From an uncultured Pelagibacteraceae bacterium (GTDB lineage Bacteria; Pseudomonadota; Alphaproteobacteria; Pelagibacterales; Pelagibacteraceae): DNA of 64,000 bases. Numbering within the stretch: the stretch's first letter is position 1; every line of letters starts with the position of its first letter. The notes below the pieces were generated by a model. That model was not told the origin of the DNA and did no database searches. It saw nothing but the letters and a program-made list of their open reading frames with translations. Shown piece after piece: positions 13,547-22,637 of the stretch. The position numbers and the translations under genes are program-made. The stretch spans positions 1 to 64,000 of the forward strand of contig CABYFG010000001.1 of assembly GCA_902518185.1 (NCBI GenBank), written 5' to 3'.

Positions 13547-14143
13547 TTACTTTTCTATTAAAAATATTCCAAGTTCTGCAAATAAATTTTTAAAAAATAA
13601 ATTTAAGTTATTAATCTTAGATATACTTTTATTTGTTAGAGCCAAAGATTTAAATATTTTAAAATCAATAACTTTTGAAAACTCAACAAAATCCCTAATA
13701 GTACACATATGAATATTTGGGGTATTATACCAATTATTTGGAAGAGTTTTTGTTACTGGCATAGTACCCTTTGTTAATAAATTCAGTCTAACTTTCCAAT
13801 GACCAAAATTAGGAATAGTAACAATTGCTTTTTTTCCTATTCTTAATAGCTCTTTTATAACAGCTTGTGGGTTTACAAAAGCTTGCAATGTTTGACCCAG
13901 TATTACATAATCAAAAGATCTATCAGGAAATTGTTTAAGATCCAGCTCAGCGTTTCCTTCTAAAACGGTTAGGCCTTTTGCAACACAAGTTTGCACTTTC
14001 TTTTTAGAAATTTCAATGCCTCTAATATCAACTTTTTTATTTTTTTTTAAAAACTGCATCAATGTTCCGTCATTACAACCGACATCTAGTATTCTCGAAT
14101 TTTCCTCTAATAATTCTAAAATTATTTTATATTCAGCTTTCAT
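13547..14143 (-). CDS. metW: MetW methyltransferase-fold partner of MetX
   Basis: MetW works with MetX to make active homoserine O-acyltransferase in many proteobacteria. The 198-residue protein carries the SAM-fold motif ILDVGCNDGTLMQFL (18-32) and the MetW-specific NWYNTPNIHMCTIRDF. Its start overlaps metX by 11 bases, supporting joint expression under the SAM-II riboswitch. It is related to SAM-dependent methyltransferases, but no methylation substrate is established for the family. Confidence 0.95.
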   Translation of the reverse strand: MKAEYKIILELLEENSRILDVGCNDGTLMQFLKKNKKVDIRGIEISKKKVQTCVAKGLTVLEGNAELDLKQFPDRSFDYVILGQTLQAFVNPQAVIKELLRIGKKAIVTIPNFGHWKVRLNLLTKGTMPVTKTLPNNWYNTPNIHMCTIRDFVEFSKVIDFKIFKSLALTNKSISKINNLNLFFKNLFAELGIFLIEK

Positions 14144-15263
14144 TCTTTAATTCCTTGTAAGATTGGTCTAAAAAATTTTTTACAGTCTGTAAAAAATCAG
14201 GAACATTTAATAAAAAAGAGTCATGACCTTTATCTGACTCTATTTCAACAAAACCTACATTTGCACCTATTGCATTTAAAGCAATTACTATTTCTTTATT
14301 TTCTTGTGTTGGATAAAGCCAATCTGAAGTAAAAGATATAACAAAAAACTTTGCTTTGGTTTTTTTAAATGCGTCGGATAGATTACCATTAAACTGCTTA
14401 GCTAGATCAAAATAGTCCATAGCTCTTGTTATATAAAGATAACTATTAGCATCAAATCTATCCACAAATACTGAACCTTGATATCTTAAGTAACTTTCAA
14501 TTTGAAAATCTGCATCGAAACCAAATTTGAAATCATCTCTTTCTTGTAGTTTTCTTCCAAATTTTTCTTGAAGACCTTTTTTGGATAAATAAGTGATATG
14601 TGCAGCCATTCTTGCAACAGCTAAGCCTTTATCTGGAATTTTATTTTTAGAAGTATAGTTGCCTGCTAACCAATTATGATCAGCAGTTATAGCTTGACGC
14701 CCAAGCTCATTAAATGCAATATTTTGTGCAGAGTGACTATATGTGCATGCAATTGGCACAGCTGTTTGAGTTTTATCTGGAAAATTACTTACAAATTGTA
14801 AAACTTGCATTCCACCCATTGAACCACCTATAACAGAAAAAAGTTTTTTGATTTTAAAATGGTCAAGTAAATTTACTTGAGCATTAACCATGTCATTAAT
14901 TGTAATAACAGGAAAATCAGTTCCATAAATTTTGTTGGAAACTAAATTTTTGTGGTTTGGACCGAATGAGCCCATACACCCACCAATTACGTTAGCACAT
15001 ATTACAAAGTACTTATTTGTATTGATTGATTTATCTGGTCCTACCACATTATTCCACCAACCTTCTTTTTTTGTTATTGGATTTATACCAGATACAAATT
15101 GATCTCCCGTGAGTGCATGAAATATTAATATAGCATTATCTTTACTATCATTAAGAGATCCATATGTTTCATAAGCTATTGGAAAATTACTTATAGTTTT
15201 ACCACAATCTAGTTTGAGTGGTTTTTTTATAATAATTGTTTTTAAATCTTTATCATTTTTCAT
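14133..15263 (-). CDS. metX: Homoserine O-acyltransferase, alpha/beta hydrolase family
   Basis: MetX activates homoserine with acetyl- or succinyl-CoA for methionine synthesis. The 376-residue protein has the nucleophile elbow GGSMGGMQVLQF, the acid region FTSDWLYPTQ and the catalytic His in SDKGHDSFLLN; GALTGD-type oxyanion sequence (FHALTGDQFVSG) is near residue 50. Acyl donor choice cannot be settled by eye. It is first in metX-metW-gloB and is preceded by a promoter and a SAM-II aptamer. No clear Shine-Dalgarno lies before ATG 15263, which is odd for a riboswitch gene thought to be controlled at translation. Confidence 0.95.
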   Translation of the reverse strand: MKNDKDLKTIIIKKPLKLDCGKTISNFPIAYETYGSLNDSKDNAILIFHALTGDQFVSGINPITKKEGWWNNVVGPDKSINTNKYFVICANVIGGCMGSFGPNHKNLVSNKIYGTDFPVITINDMVNAQVNLLDHFKIKKLFSVIGGSMGGMQVLQFVSNFPDKTQTAVPIACTYSHSAQNIAFNELGRQAITADHNWLAGNYTSKNKIPDKGLAVARMAAHITYLSKKGLQEKFGRKLQERDDFKFGFDADFQIESYLRYQGSVFVDRFDANSYLYITRAMDYFDLAKQFNGNLSDAFKKTKAKFFVISFTSDWLYPTQENKEIVIALNAIGANVGFVEIESDKGHDSFLLNVPDFLQTVKNFLDQSYKELKNES

Positions 15264-15296
15264 AAATATGCAGATTGTTGAATTGTGAGAAAAAAA

Positions 15297-15350
15297 CTTT
15301 TTTAGCGGTTTTTTTAAAGCGCTCGCAATTCAGGTAAATCAGCGCACCAT
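15297..15350 (-). ncRNA. SAM-II riboswitch aptamer controlling metX-metW-gloB
   Basis: Read on the minus strand, the RNA has GCGCUGAUUUA, then AAUUGCGAGCGC closing stem P1 (GCGCU with AGCGC), a 12-base linker, and GCUAAAAA at the 3' side for the pseudoknot. These blocks, their order and the 12-base linker match the SAM-II class, whose crystallised member came from a marine metX leader. It begins within a few bases of the predicted transcription start. SAM binding to SAM-II shuts off expression. The 27 bases between aptamer and start codon lack an evident ribosome-binding site, so the output step is uncertain. Confidence 0.95.
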
Positions 15351-15351
15351 T

Positions 15352-15380
15352 TTTGTACAAGAAGTAATCAAGTATGTCAA
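15352..15380 (-). promoter_or_regulatory. Sigma-70 promoter of metX
   Basis: On the minus strand a perfect -35 TTGACA (15375-15380) and -10 TACAAA (15352-15357) are 17 bases apart. The predicted start, about 15345, falls at the first bases of the SAM-II aptamer, which supports both calls. The -35 is one arm of an inverted repeat whose other arm is the hisC-side TTGACA. Confidence 0.75.
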
Positions 15381-15394
15381 TTTTTTTGAATTAT

Positions 15395-15423
15395 TTGACA
15401 TATACTATATGAAAAATTCTTAT
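15395..15423 (+). promoter_or_regulatory. Probable promoter of hisC-tyrA
   Basis: A perfect TTGACA at 15395-15400 points towards hisC. The -10 is less clear: TCTTAT at 15418-15423 gives a 17-base spacer, with TATTTT at 15421-15426 as an alternative. The leader would be about 25 bases. Fourteen bases separate this -35 from the opposing metX -35. Confidence 0.5.
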
Positions 15424-15452
15424 TTTATTTATAAAGAACCTAAATTTAAAAC

Positions 15453-16538
15453 ATGACAAACTTAAAATTTAAGAAAATTGATGTAGACGTCTATGAACCA
15501 GGCAGATCTAAAGTCAAGAGACTAAAAAAAATAATAAAATTATCTGCAAATGAGTCTGCTCTTGGAGTAAGTCCAAAAGTAAAGAAATTACTATCAAAAA
15601 AAAAATTAAATTTTTCTAGATATCCAGATGGAAAGTCGAAAAAATTGAGAAGAGCATTAGCAAAAAAATTTAATTGTGATTTTAAAAAAATAATATGTGG
15701 CGCCGGGTCAGATGAAATAATTCAAATGTTATGTCAGCTTTTTTTACGACCAAAGGATGAAGTTATTGTCTCTCAATATAGTTTTTTAATGTACAGAATT
15801 TACTCAAAAATTGTTGGTGCAAAAGTAATTTTTTCAAAAGAGAAAAACTTTAAATTTTCAATTAATGAAGTGTTAAAAAATGTGACAAAAAAAACTAGAA
15901 TAGTTTTTTTAGCCAATCCTAATAATCCAACAGGAACATATTTAACCAAATCAGAGCTTATTGATTTAAGAAATAGATTAAAAAAAGATATATTGTTGGT
16001 TGTTGATGATGCTTACTTTGAATATATGAAGAATTCAGATTACAAATCAGGATTAGATTTATTCAAAAATAAAAAAAATGTTTTTATTCTAAGAACTTTT
16101 TCAAAAATATATGGGCTAGCCTCCTTAAGAGTAGGTTGGGGTTATGGTTCAAAAGAAATCATAAAAGCACTAAATGTTATTAAACCTCCATTCAATGTAA
16201 ATGAGTTAGCCCAATTGGCTGCTATAGAGTCTTTAAAAGATAAAAAGTTTTTATTACGATCAATTAAACATAATTTTTTAGAGGCACTTAGAATTAAAAA
16301 ATTTCTAAATAATTATCAAATATATTCTAATGAGGTAAGTGCAAATTTTTTATTATTAGACTTTTCAAAATGTAAATTTAAAGCTAAATATTTTTACAAA
16401 AAACTAAAAGAAAAAGGAGTTATCCTTAGGTCTATGGAACAGGGCTACAAAATAAAAGACACATTAAGATTAACGATAGGATCAAAAATTGAAAATGCAA
16501 ATTTTATTAAATTAGCAGAGAAGATATTTGATAAATGA
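15453..16538 (+). CDS. hisC: Histidinol-phosphate / aromatic amino acid aminotransferase
   Basis: A class I/II PLP aminotransferase of the HisC family, 361 residues. Marks are SANES near residue 31, NPNNPTGT (155-162), VDDAYFEY and the PLP lysine K218 in RTFSKIYGLASLRVGWGYG. It makes histidinol phosphate and, in alphaproteobacteria with this gene order, often also transaminates phenylpyruvate and hydroxyphenylpyruvate. Overlap of four bases with tyrA (ATGA) supports an aromatic amino acid role. Divergent from metX. Confidence 0.92.
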   Translation: MTNLKFKKIDVDVYEPGRSKVKRLKKIIKLSANESALGVSPKVKKLLSKKKLNFSRYPDGKSKKLRRALAKKFNCDFKKIICGAGSDEIIQMLCQLFLRPKDEVIVSQYSFLMYRIYSKIVGAKVIFSKEKNFKFSINEVLKNVTKKTRIVFLANPNNPTGTYLTKSELIDLRNRLKKDILLVVDDAYFEYMKNSDYKSGLDLFKNKKNVFILRTFSKIYGLASLRVGWGYGSKEIIKALNVIKPPFNVNELAQLAAIESLKDKKFLLRSIKHNFLEALRIKKFLNNYQIYSNEVSANFLLLDFSKCKFKAKYFYKKLKEKGVILRSMEQGYKIKDTLRLTIGSKIENANFIKLAEKIFDK

Positions 16539-17431
16539 ATAATATTTTAATTATAGGTTGTGGGTTATTAGGATCTTCTTTATTGAGAAAAATTAAGAAA
16601 AAAAATATAGCGAAAAAAATTTTCATTTTTGAAAAATCAAAAAAAAACCTAAGTAAAATCAAAAAATTAAAGTTACCTTGTGAAATAGTCAAAAAACCAG
16701 AAAATGTTATTCATAAATCAAAATTAATTATTCTCTGTACTCCAATGAGTCAGTACAAAAATTTAATTTTAAGAATTAATAAATTTTTAACTCCTAAAAA
16801 TGTAATTACTGATGTTGGATCTTCTAAGGTGAGTTCATTAAAAATAATAAACAAAAATTTGAAAAAAAAAATTTTTTGGACTTCAAGTCATCCCATAGCA
16901 GGTTCTGAAGTGAGTGGACCTGAGTATGGGACACAAAACTTATTTGAGAATAAATGGTGTGTTCTGATTAAAGATAAGAGATCGAGTATAAAACAAATAA
17001 AATTTCTGAAATCATTCTGGAAAAAAATAGGTTCAAAAATTATTGTTATGGATGCAGAAAAACATGATAAGATCTTTTCTATTACAAGTCATTTACCACA
17101 CCTGGTAGCCTACAATCTTGTAAAATCTGCTCAAGATTTTGAAAGAAAGCAAAAATATAACTTAATAAAATTCAGTGCAGGTGGCTTAAGAGACTTTTCA
17201 AGAATTGCTGCTTCAAATGAGGTTATGTGGAGGGATATTTTTTTTGATAATAAAATTAATATCTCAAAAGCGATTGATTTATTTATAAAAAATTTGAAAG
17301 ATTTTAAAAAAGACATTTATCTTAAAAATAATAGGTCAATTTTGAAAAAATTAGTTCAAACTAAAAAAGTTAGATCGAAAATACTTAAACTTAAACAGGA
17401 TACGAATAAGCCAGATTTTGGAAGGAACTAA
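16535..17431 (+). CDS. tyrA: Prephenate/arogenate dehydrogenase
   Basis: TyrA oxidatively decarboxylates prephenate or arogenate on the way to tyrosine. The 298-residue protein has an N-terminal Rossmann motif IIGCGLLGSSLLRKI, the conserved SSHPIAGSEVSGPEYG, and TSHLPHLVAYNLV near residue 187. It is coupled to hisC by a four-base overlap. Its end overlaps the convergent NlpC/P60 gene by four bases, with the two stop codons sharing bases in CTAA. Confidence 0.93.
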   Translation: MNNILIIGCGLLGSSLLRKIKKKNIAKKIFIFEKSKKNLSKIKKLKLPCEIVKKPENVIHKSKLIILCTPMSQYKNLILRINKFLTPKNVITDVGSSKVSSLKIINKNLKKKIFWTSSHPIAGSEVSGPEYGTQNLFENKWCVLIKDKRSSIKQIKFLKSFWKKIGSKIIVMDAEKHDKIFSITSHLPHLVAYNLVKSAQDFERKQKYNLIKFSAGGLRDFSRIAASNEVMWRDIFFDNKINISKAIDLFIKNLKDFKKDIYLKNNRSILKKLVQTKKVRSKILKLKQDTNKPDFGRN

Positions 17432-18180
17432 ATATTTTTTAAATTACTAATTTTTTTAACTTTTAAGAATGCCGTTTCATGAATTAATTTAATTGTTTGT
17501 TTTATCGGCATTATTAACACCTTCCTTTTTGGCCCATAAGCATGAATAATTTTAGATTCATTAATACATATACCAACATGCCCTTTCCAAAAAATAATAT
17601 CTCCTTTAGAAAATCTATTAGTGTTTTTTTTTTTACAATATACAATTTGATCTTTAGTATCTCTTGGAAAAAATATTCTATTATAATAAAAATAAATCTG
17701 AACGAGAGCAGAACAATCTATTCCATCAAAAGTTTTACCACCCCACAAATATTTACTATTAACAAATAATCTAAAAATTTTTGAGAAATTTTTTTCTCTA
17801 TGATTTATTCTTTTTGTATCTTTTTTTCTTACCCATCTATTTTTTTCAATTTCTAAAAAACCTTTAAAATCTCTTTTTTTAGATATACCAGAGGCAAAGA
17901 AAATAAATCTATTAGTTTTTTTGAATTTATTTTTTTTTTTTATAAATATATTTGCTTTTGAAACAAAAATTTTATGAGATGGTTTGAAATTAAAAAAAAA
18001 ATTTTTATTTAATATATATCCAGTATAATTATCATAAAGCGTTTTAATTTTTATCCATTTATCTTTTTTTGATAAAATCTTAAATTTTTCTCCATATAAA
18101 ATTTGAGAAACAACCTCTGAATTATACGAAGGTTTTAAATAAATATTTGCTACGGAATGATTAAAAAATTTATTTTTCAC
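17428..18180 (-). CDS. SH3-domain plus NlpC/P60 cysteine peptidase, probable cell wall hydrolase
   Basis: The 250-residue protein has SH3b-like sequence (about residues 1-120) and an NlpC/P60 domain in the C-terminal half: catalytic Cys in FDGIDCSALVQIYFYYN, His in IIFWKGHVGICI, and a third polar residue in IIHAYGP. Such enzymes cleave the D-Glu-diamino-acid bond of peptidoglycan peptides. No signal peptide is evident; the dipeptidyl-peptidase YkfC/Spr-like cytoplasmic type is possible. Its start lies inside the end of the AmpG-like permease gene, suggesting joint peptidoglycan recycling. Confidence 0.85.
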   Translation of the reverse strand: MKNKFFNHSVANIYLKPSYNSEVVSQILYGEKFKILSKKDKWIKIKTLYDNYTGYILNKNFFFNFKPSHKIFVSKANIFIKKKNKFKKTNRFIFFASGISKKRDFKGFLEIEKNRWVRKKDTKRINHREKNFSKIFRLFVNSKYLWGGKTFDGIDCSALVQIYFYYNRIFFPRDTKDQIVYCKKKNTNRFSKGDIIFWKGHVGICINESKIIHAYGPKRKVLIMPIKQTIKLIHETAFLKVKKISNLKNI

Positions 18181-19546
18181 TTAGTTGGAGCTTATTTCTC
18201 ATTATCCATAATATTATTAAAGATGGGATTACCATTAGAGCTGTGAGAATAAAAAAAGTACCCCAGTCACCATTTAGCCAGTCTACCAAAGCACCTGATG
18301 AAGATGCTAAAGTAGTTCTGCCAGCTGTTCCTATTGAGGCCAAAAGAGCATATTGAGTAGCAGTATAAGCCCTATCAACTAATAAGGAGATAAAAGCTAC
18401 GAAGGCAACCGTTGCAAACGCTGCAGCTATATCATCGAAAATTACTGCCACTGCAAACAATATTTCGGATTTACCAAACCAAGCCAAAACACTAAACAAT
18501 AAGTTCGTGCCTGCCATAATTATACCAGCCAAAAACATTGCCTTCAGGATTCCAGATCTTATTACGAATAAACCTCCTAAAAGGGTAAAAATTACAGTAG
18601 TTATCCATCCTAAAGTCTTAGAATAAATTGCAATATCTGATTTGCTAAATCCTATTTCTTTATAAAAAATAATTGACATTCTTCCTAAAAAAGCTTCACC
18701 TATTTTAAATAAAAAAACAAAACCTATAATACCTAATGCAATAGAAAAACCATTTTTTTTAAAAAAACTTATTATTGGACCACCTATCGTACCACCAATC
18801 CAGGTCAAGCATTTTGTAATTACATTTTCCTTGGTAAATTTATTTGAAAATAATTTATCATTTTCTTTTTGTTTTTTGACTCTGTCTGAGTTAGTAGTCT
18901 CATTAACAAACATCAAACCTATATTCATTAAAATTACTAAAATACTTAAAATTAGAAAAGTTAATTGCCAGTAGTTATCAAATCCAAAATTTTGTAAAAT
19001 TTCTGCGGAAAATAAAGAAATTACACCTCCTAATTTATACCCTGTCCACCAACCAACAACTGCCATTGCAGCCCCTGCAGCCATAGATTTTCCTTCATTT
19101 TCTCCAATTTGCTCAATTCTCAAAGCATCAACTGTAATATCCTGTGTTGCAGAGGCGATGGCAATAATAAGACCAACTGTAATTATAAGAGCTAAATCTT
19201 GGGTTGGACTCATAACACTCCAAAAAATGAGTGAGACCAAAATCAATACTTGCATCAAAATGATCCAACTTCTTCTATGACCAACTTTTTTAGTTAAAAA
19301 AGGAATTTGTATTCTATCTATCAGAGGCGCCCATAAATAATTGAACGCATAAACTCCAAAAATTAAACCAGCCCAACCAATAGTTGACCTGCTTAATCCA
19401 TCTTCTTTGAGCCATAAACTAAGACTACTCCCAATTAATACCCATGGAAAACCTGAAATTGCGCCCAATAATAGAATTTTAAGCATTCTATAATCAAAAT
19501 AAATTTTAAACATTTCTGCAAAAGATTGCTTTTTTAACTCTATCAT
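18170..19546 (-). CDS. ampG: AmpG-type muropeptide permease (MFS)
   Basis: AmpG imports anhydromuropeptides released by wall turnover. The 458-residue membrane protein has about 12 hydrophobic segments, the N-terminal GFPWVLIGSSLSLWLKEDG and the AmpG/SLC33-like IASATQDITVDALRIEQ near residue 130. It overlaps the NlpC/P60 gene by 11 bases. With AmgK and MurU elsewhere in the window this supports a recycling route. Substrate is inferred from family and context. Confidence 0.85.
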   Translation of the reverse strand: MIELKKQSFAEMFKIYFDYRMLKILLLGAISGFPWVLIGSSLSLWLKEDGLSRSTIGWAGLIFGVYAFNYLWAPLIDRIQIPFLTKKVGHRRSWIILMQVLILVSLIFWSVMSPTQDLALIITVGLIIAIASATQDITVDALRIEQIGENEGKSMAAGAAMAVVGWWTGYKLGGVISLFSAEILQNFGFDNYWQLTFLILSILVILMNIGLMFVNETTNSDRVKKQKENDKLFSNKFTKENVITKCLTWIGGTIGGPIISFFKKNGFSIALGIIGFVFLFKIGEAFLGRMSIIFYKEIGFSKSDIAIYSKTLGWITTVIFTLLGGLFVIRSGILKAMFLAGIIMAGTNLLFSVLAWFGKSEILFAVAVIFDDIAAAFATVAFVAFISLLVDRAYTATQYALLASIGTAGRTTLASSSGALVDWLNGDWGTFFILTALMVIPSLIILWIMRNKLQLSEK

Positions 19547-19547
19547 C

Positions 19548-20987
19548 TTAGTTTCTCCAAAAAGATGGTAAGAATAACACTAAAATTGCAAATAACTCAA
19601 GTCTTCCCAAAATCATACCTAATGTTAATATCCACTTTGATATATCTGGTAATGATGAAAAATTGCCGTTTGGTCCGATAACAGATCCTAAGCCGGGACC
19701 CACATTTGAGATTGATGTTGCTGCTCCAGAAATTGATGTGACAAAGTCAAGCCCCGTCAAAGATAGCAAAGCTGTAATTATAAAGAAAATTAAAAGATAT
19801 AAATAAATAAAAGATATAACAGACGATATAAAATTATTATCAACAGGATTTTGATCGTATTTTAAAATAAATATCCCTTTGGGATAAATAATTTTCTTTA
19901 GCTGATTTGAGATAAAAGAGAAAAGAATTTGAATTCTAAATATTTTAACTCCACACGTTGTAGAGCCTGCACAACCTCCAATGAACATAAGTAATAAAAA
20001 TAAGATCACAGGAAAACCACCCCAACTATCAAATTGGGCATTCACGTATCCAGTTCCAGTCAATATAGATATGACATTAAATAAAATTGCTCTGAAATTA
20101 AATGAATTTGATTTATCAAAAACAAGATATATCGTAAGTATGAATATGCTTAAAAGAATGATCTTAATAAAAGTTTTAATCTGAGTATCATTAAAAAAAA
20201 CTTTTTTGTTGCCATTTAAAAATTTTATATAAACAATAAATGGCAAGCTTCCTAAGATTATAAATACCATCGCTGAAATTTCTATAGATACACTATTAAA
20301 AAACCCGATCGACTCATTATAATTTGAGAAACCACCAGTAGCAATTGTGGTCATTGCGTGAGTTAAGCTATCAAAAATATTCATACCGAGTATTTTGTAA
20401 GATGATGCGCAAAATACTGTTAATATCAAATAAATATAAATTAATCTAAGTGCGATTTCTTTAGATTTTGGAAGTATTTTTTCAGATGAGTCATTACTTG
20501 AAATTTTAAACAGTTGCATCCCACCTACATTCATTATTGGCATAAGAGTAATAGCCATTACAATGATTCCAATTCCACCTAACCATTGTAATATAGCTCG
20601 CCATAACAAAATTCCTTTTGGTATAGTTTCAAGGTCTGGGATTATTGTTGAGCCTGTAGTAGTAATTCCTGACATGCTTTCAAAAAAAGCATTAGTTATA
20701 TTAAAGCTGTTACCAGAAAAAATAAATGGTAGAGAACTAAAAATTGCAATGCTTAACCAAGACAATGCTGTAAGTAAAAAAGCCTGTTGTAGATTTAATT
20801 TTTTATCATGGTCTAAATTTGACAAAAAAAACAATGTACCGAAAATTATTGTAATTATTGAGGCACCTAAAAAGGATGAGTCAAGTTCATCATAGAAGAA
20901 TTGTGCAATGATAGGTATCAGCATAGATATGCCTAGAATTATTAGAAGTATACCTAAAGTAAAAAAAACAGTTTTATAATTTGTCAT
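19548..20987 (-). CDS. trkH: TrkH-type potassium uptake membrane subunit
   Basis: TrkH/KtrB forms the K+ channel-like pore of low-affinity potassium uptake. The 479-residue protein has four pore-loop repeats with recognisable glycine signatures: ESMSGITTTGSTI, MTTIATGGFSNYN, ISILTGTGYVNAQF and SNVGPGLG. It is one base upstream of the AmpG-like gene. The regulatory TrkA/KtrA subunit is not in the window. Confidence 0.92.
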   Translation of the reverse strand: MTNYKTVFFTLGILLIILGISMLIPIIAQFFYDELDSSFLGASIITIIFGTLFFLSNLDHDKKLNLQQAFLLTALSWLSIAIFSSLPFIFSGNSFNITNAFFESMSGITTTGSTIIPDLETIPKGILLWRAILQWLGGIGIIVMAITLMPIMNVGGMQLFKISSNDSSEKILPKSKEIALRLIYIYLILTVFCASSYKILGMNIFDSLTHAMTTIATGGFSNYNESIGFFNSVSIEISAMVFIILGSLPFIVYIKFLNGNKKVFFNDTQIKTFIKIILLSIFILTIYLVFDKSNSFNFRAILFNVISILTGTGYVNAQFDSWGGFPVILFLLLMFIGGCAGSTTCGVKIFRIQILFSFISNQLKKIIYPKGIFILKYDQNPVDNNFISSVISFIYLYLLIFFIITALLSLTGLDFVTSISGAATSISNVGPGLGSVIGPNGNFSSLPDISKWILTLGMILGRLELFAILVLFLPSFWRN

Positions 20988-21074
20988 TTTGAAAGGACAT
21001 TATTTTATGGTAAATAAATTTCAACTCTATATGAATTAGTAAAATCGTAAATTAATGATTTTTTTGAATTATCA

Positions 21075-22637
21075 ATGATAAAAAAAGAGAATTTAGAAAA
21101 AACTAATGCATGGCCTTTTGTAGAAGCAAAAAAAATACTTCGAGAGAGAAAATCTTTTATTGAAAAAAAGGGTAAAATTATTCTTCAAACAGGATATGGT
21201 CCAAGCGGACTTCCTCACATAGGAACATTTGGTGAGGTTGCAAGAACTTCAATGATTGTAAATGCTTTAAAACATTTAACAGATCTTCCATGTGAAATTA
21301 TAACATTCTCTGATGATATGGATGGATTAAGAAAAGTTCCTGAAAATGTACCTAATAAAGAATTACTTGAAAAAAATTTACACATGCCGCTGACTAAAGT
21401 TCCAGATCCATTTAAAAAATTTAACAGCTTTGGCGAACACAATAACCAAATGCTAAAAGATTTTTTAAATAGTTTTGATTTTAAATATAATTTTAAAAGT
21501 TCAACTGAGCTTTATAAAGCTGGTTTTTTTAATTCTTCTCTACAAGTAATTTTGGAGAAATATGATGGAATTATGAATATTATTATGCCCACGTTAGGAA
21601 AAGAGCGCCAAAAAACATACTGCCCTTTCCTACCAATTTGTCCGGACACTGGTCAAGTTTTAGAAATTCCAGTTAAAGAAATTGACAAAAATAAATCAAA
21701 AATAATTTTTGATAATAATGGTAAAGATTTGGAGAAAAGTATTTTAGATGGAAATTGTAAGCTTCAATGGAAGGTTGATTGGGCAATGAGATGGTATGCT
21801 TTAGATATAGACTTTGAAATGTATGGAAAGGATCTTATAGAGAGCGCAATACTCTCAACAAAAATAATAAAATTAATTGGCAAAACAAATCCCTCTGGAT
21901 TCGCATATGAATTATTTTTGGATGAAAAAGGAGAGAAGATTTCAAAATCAAAGGGAAATGGTATAACTATTGATCAATGGTTAGAGTATGCCTCTCCTGA
22001 GAGTTTGTCACTATATATGTACCAAAACCCTAAAAGAGCAAAAAAACTTTACAAAGAAATAGTTTCTAAAACTGTTGATGACTATTTGGATCTGATTGAG
22101 AAAGCAAAAACTCAGAATGAGTTGCAGCTGCTAATGAATCCTGTATGGCATGTCCATAATAGCTTAATACCAAAGGAAAATATGATTATGTCTTTTTCAA
22201 TGTTATTGAATTTAGTCGAAACAAGTAATGCAAATAGCAAAGAACTTCTTTGGAAATTTGTTAAAAAATATAAAAAAAATATTTCAGAAAAAGACAATCC
22301 TATCTTTGATAATTTAGTAGATTATGCAATTAAATATTTTAATGATGTAATAAAATTAAAAAAAAATTATAAAAAACCTAACGCTGAGGAAAAAAAAGCT
22401 TTAGAAGCTCTAGTAAAAACTTTAGATAAATGTGACGACAAAATGAAACCTGAAGATATTCAAACAATGATATATTCGGCAGGTAAAGAAAATGGATACA
22501 CTGAGAACCTTCGAGATTGGTTTAAATTGATTTACGAAGTAGTTTTTGGAGATGAGAATGGGCCAAGGATGGGTTTTTTTATAAGTTTTTTTGGTGTGAA
22601 AGAAACAAAAGATCTTATATTAAATAAAATTAAATAA
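21075..22637 (+). CDS. lysK: Class I lysyl-tRNA synthetase
   Basis: Charges tRNA-Lys using the archaeal-type class I fold, which replaces class II LysRS in many alphaproteobacteria. The 520-residue protein has the HIGH-like PSGLPHIGT (43-51) and KMSKS-like KISKSKGN near residue 287, and the alpha-helix-cage C-terminal part. It starts an operon with pyrD, sharing one base (TAATG). An upstream gap of 87 bases is shared with divergent trkH. Confidence 0.95.
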   Translation: MIKKENLEKTNAWPFVEAKKILRERKSFIEKKGKIILQTGYGPSGLPHIGTFGEVARTSMIVNALKHLTDLPCEIITFSDDMDGLRKVPENVPNKELLEKNLHMPLTKVPDPFKKFNSFGEHNNQMLKDFLNSFDFKYNFKSSTELYKAGFFNSSLQVILEKYDGIMNIIMPTLGKERQKTYCPFLPICPDTGQVLEIPVKEIDKNKSKIIFDNNGKDLEKSILDGNCKLQWKVDWAMRWYALDIDFEMYGKDLIESAILSTKIIKLIGKTNPSGFAYELFLDEKGEKISKSKGNGITIDQWLEYASPESLSLYMYQNPKRAKKLYKEIVSKTVDDYLDLIEKAKTQNELQLLMNPVWHVHNSLIPKENMIMSFSMLLNLVETSNANSKELLWKFVKKYKKNISEKDNPIFDNLVDYAIKYFNDVIKLKKNYKKPNAEEKKALEALVKTLDKCDDKMKPEDIQTMIYSAGKENGYTENLRDWFKLIYEVVFGDENGPRMGFFISFFGVKETKDLILNKIK

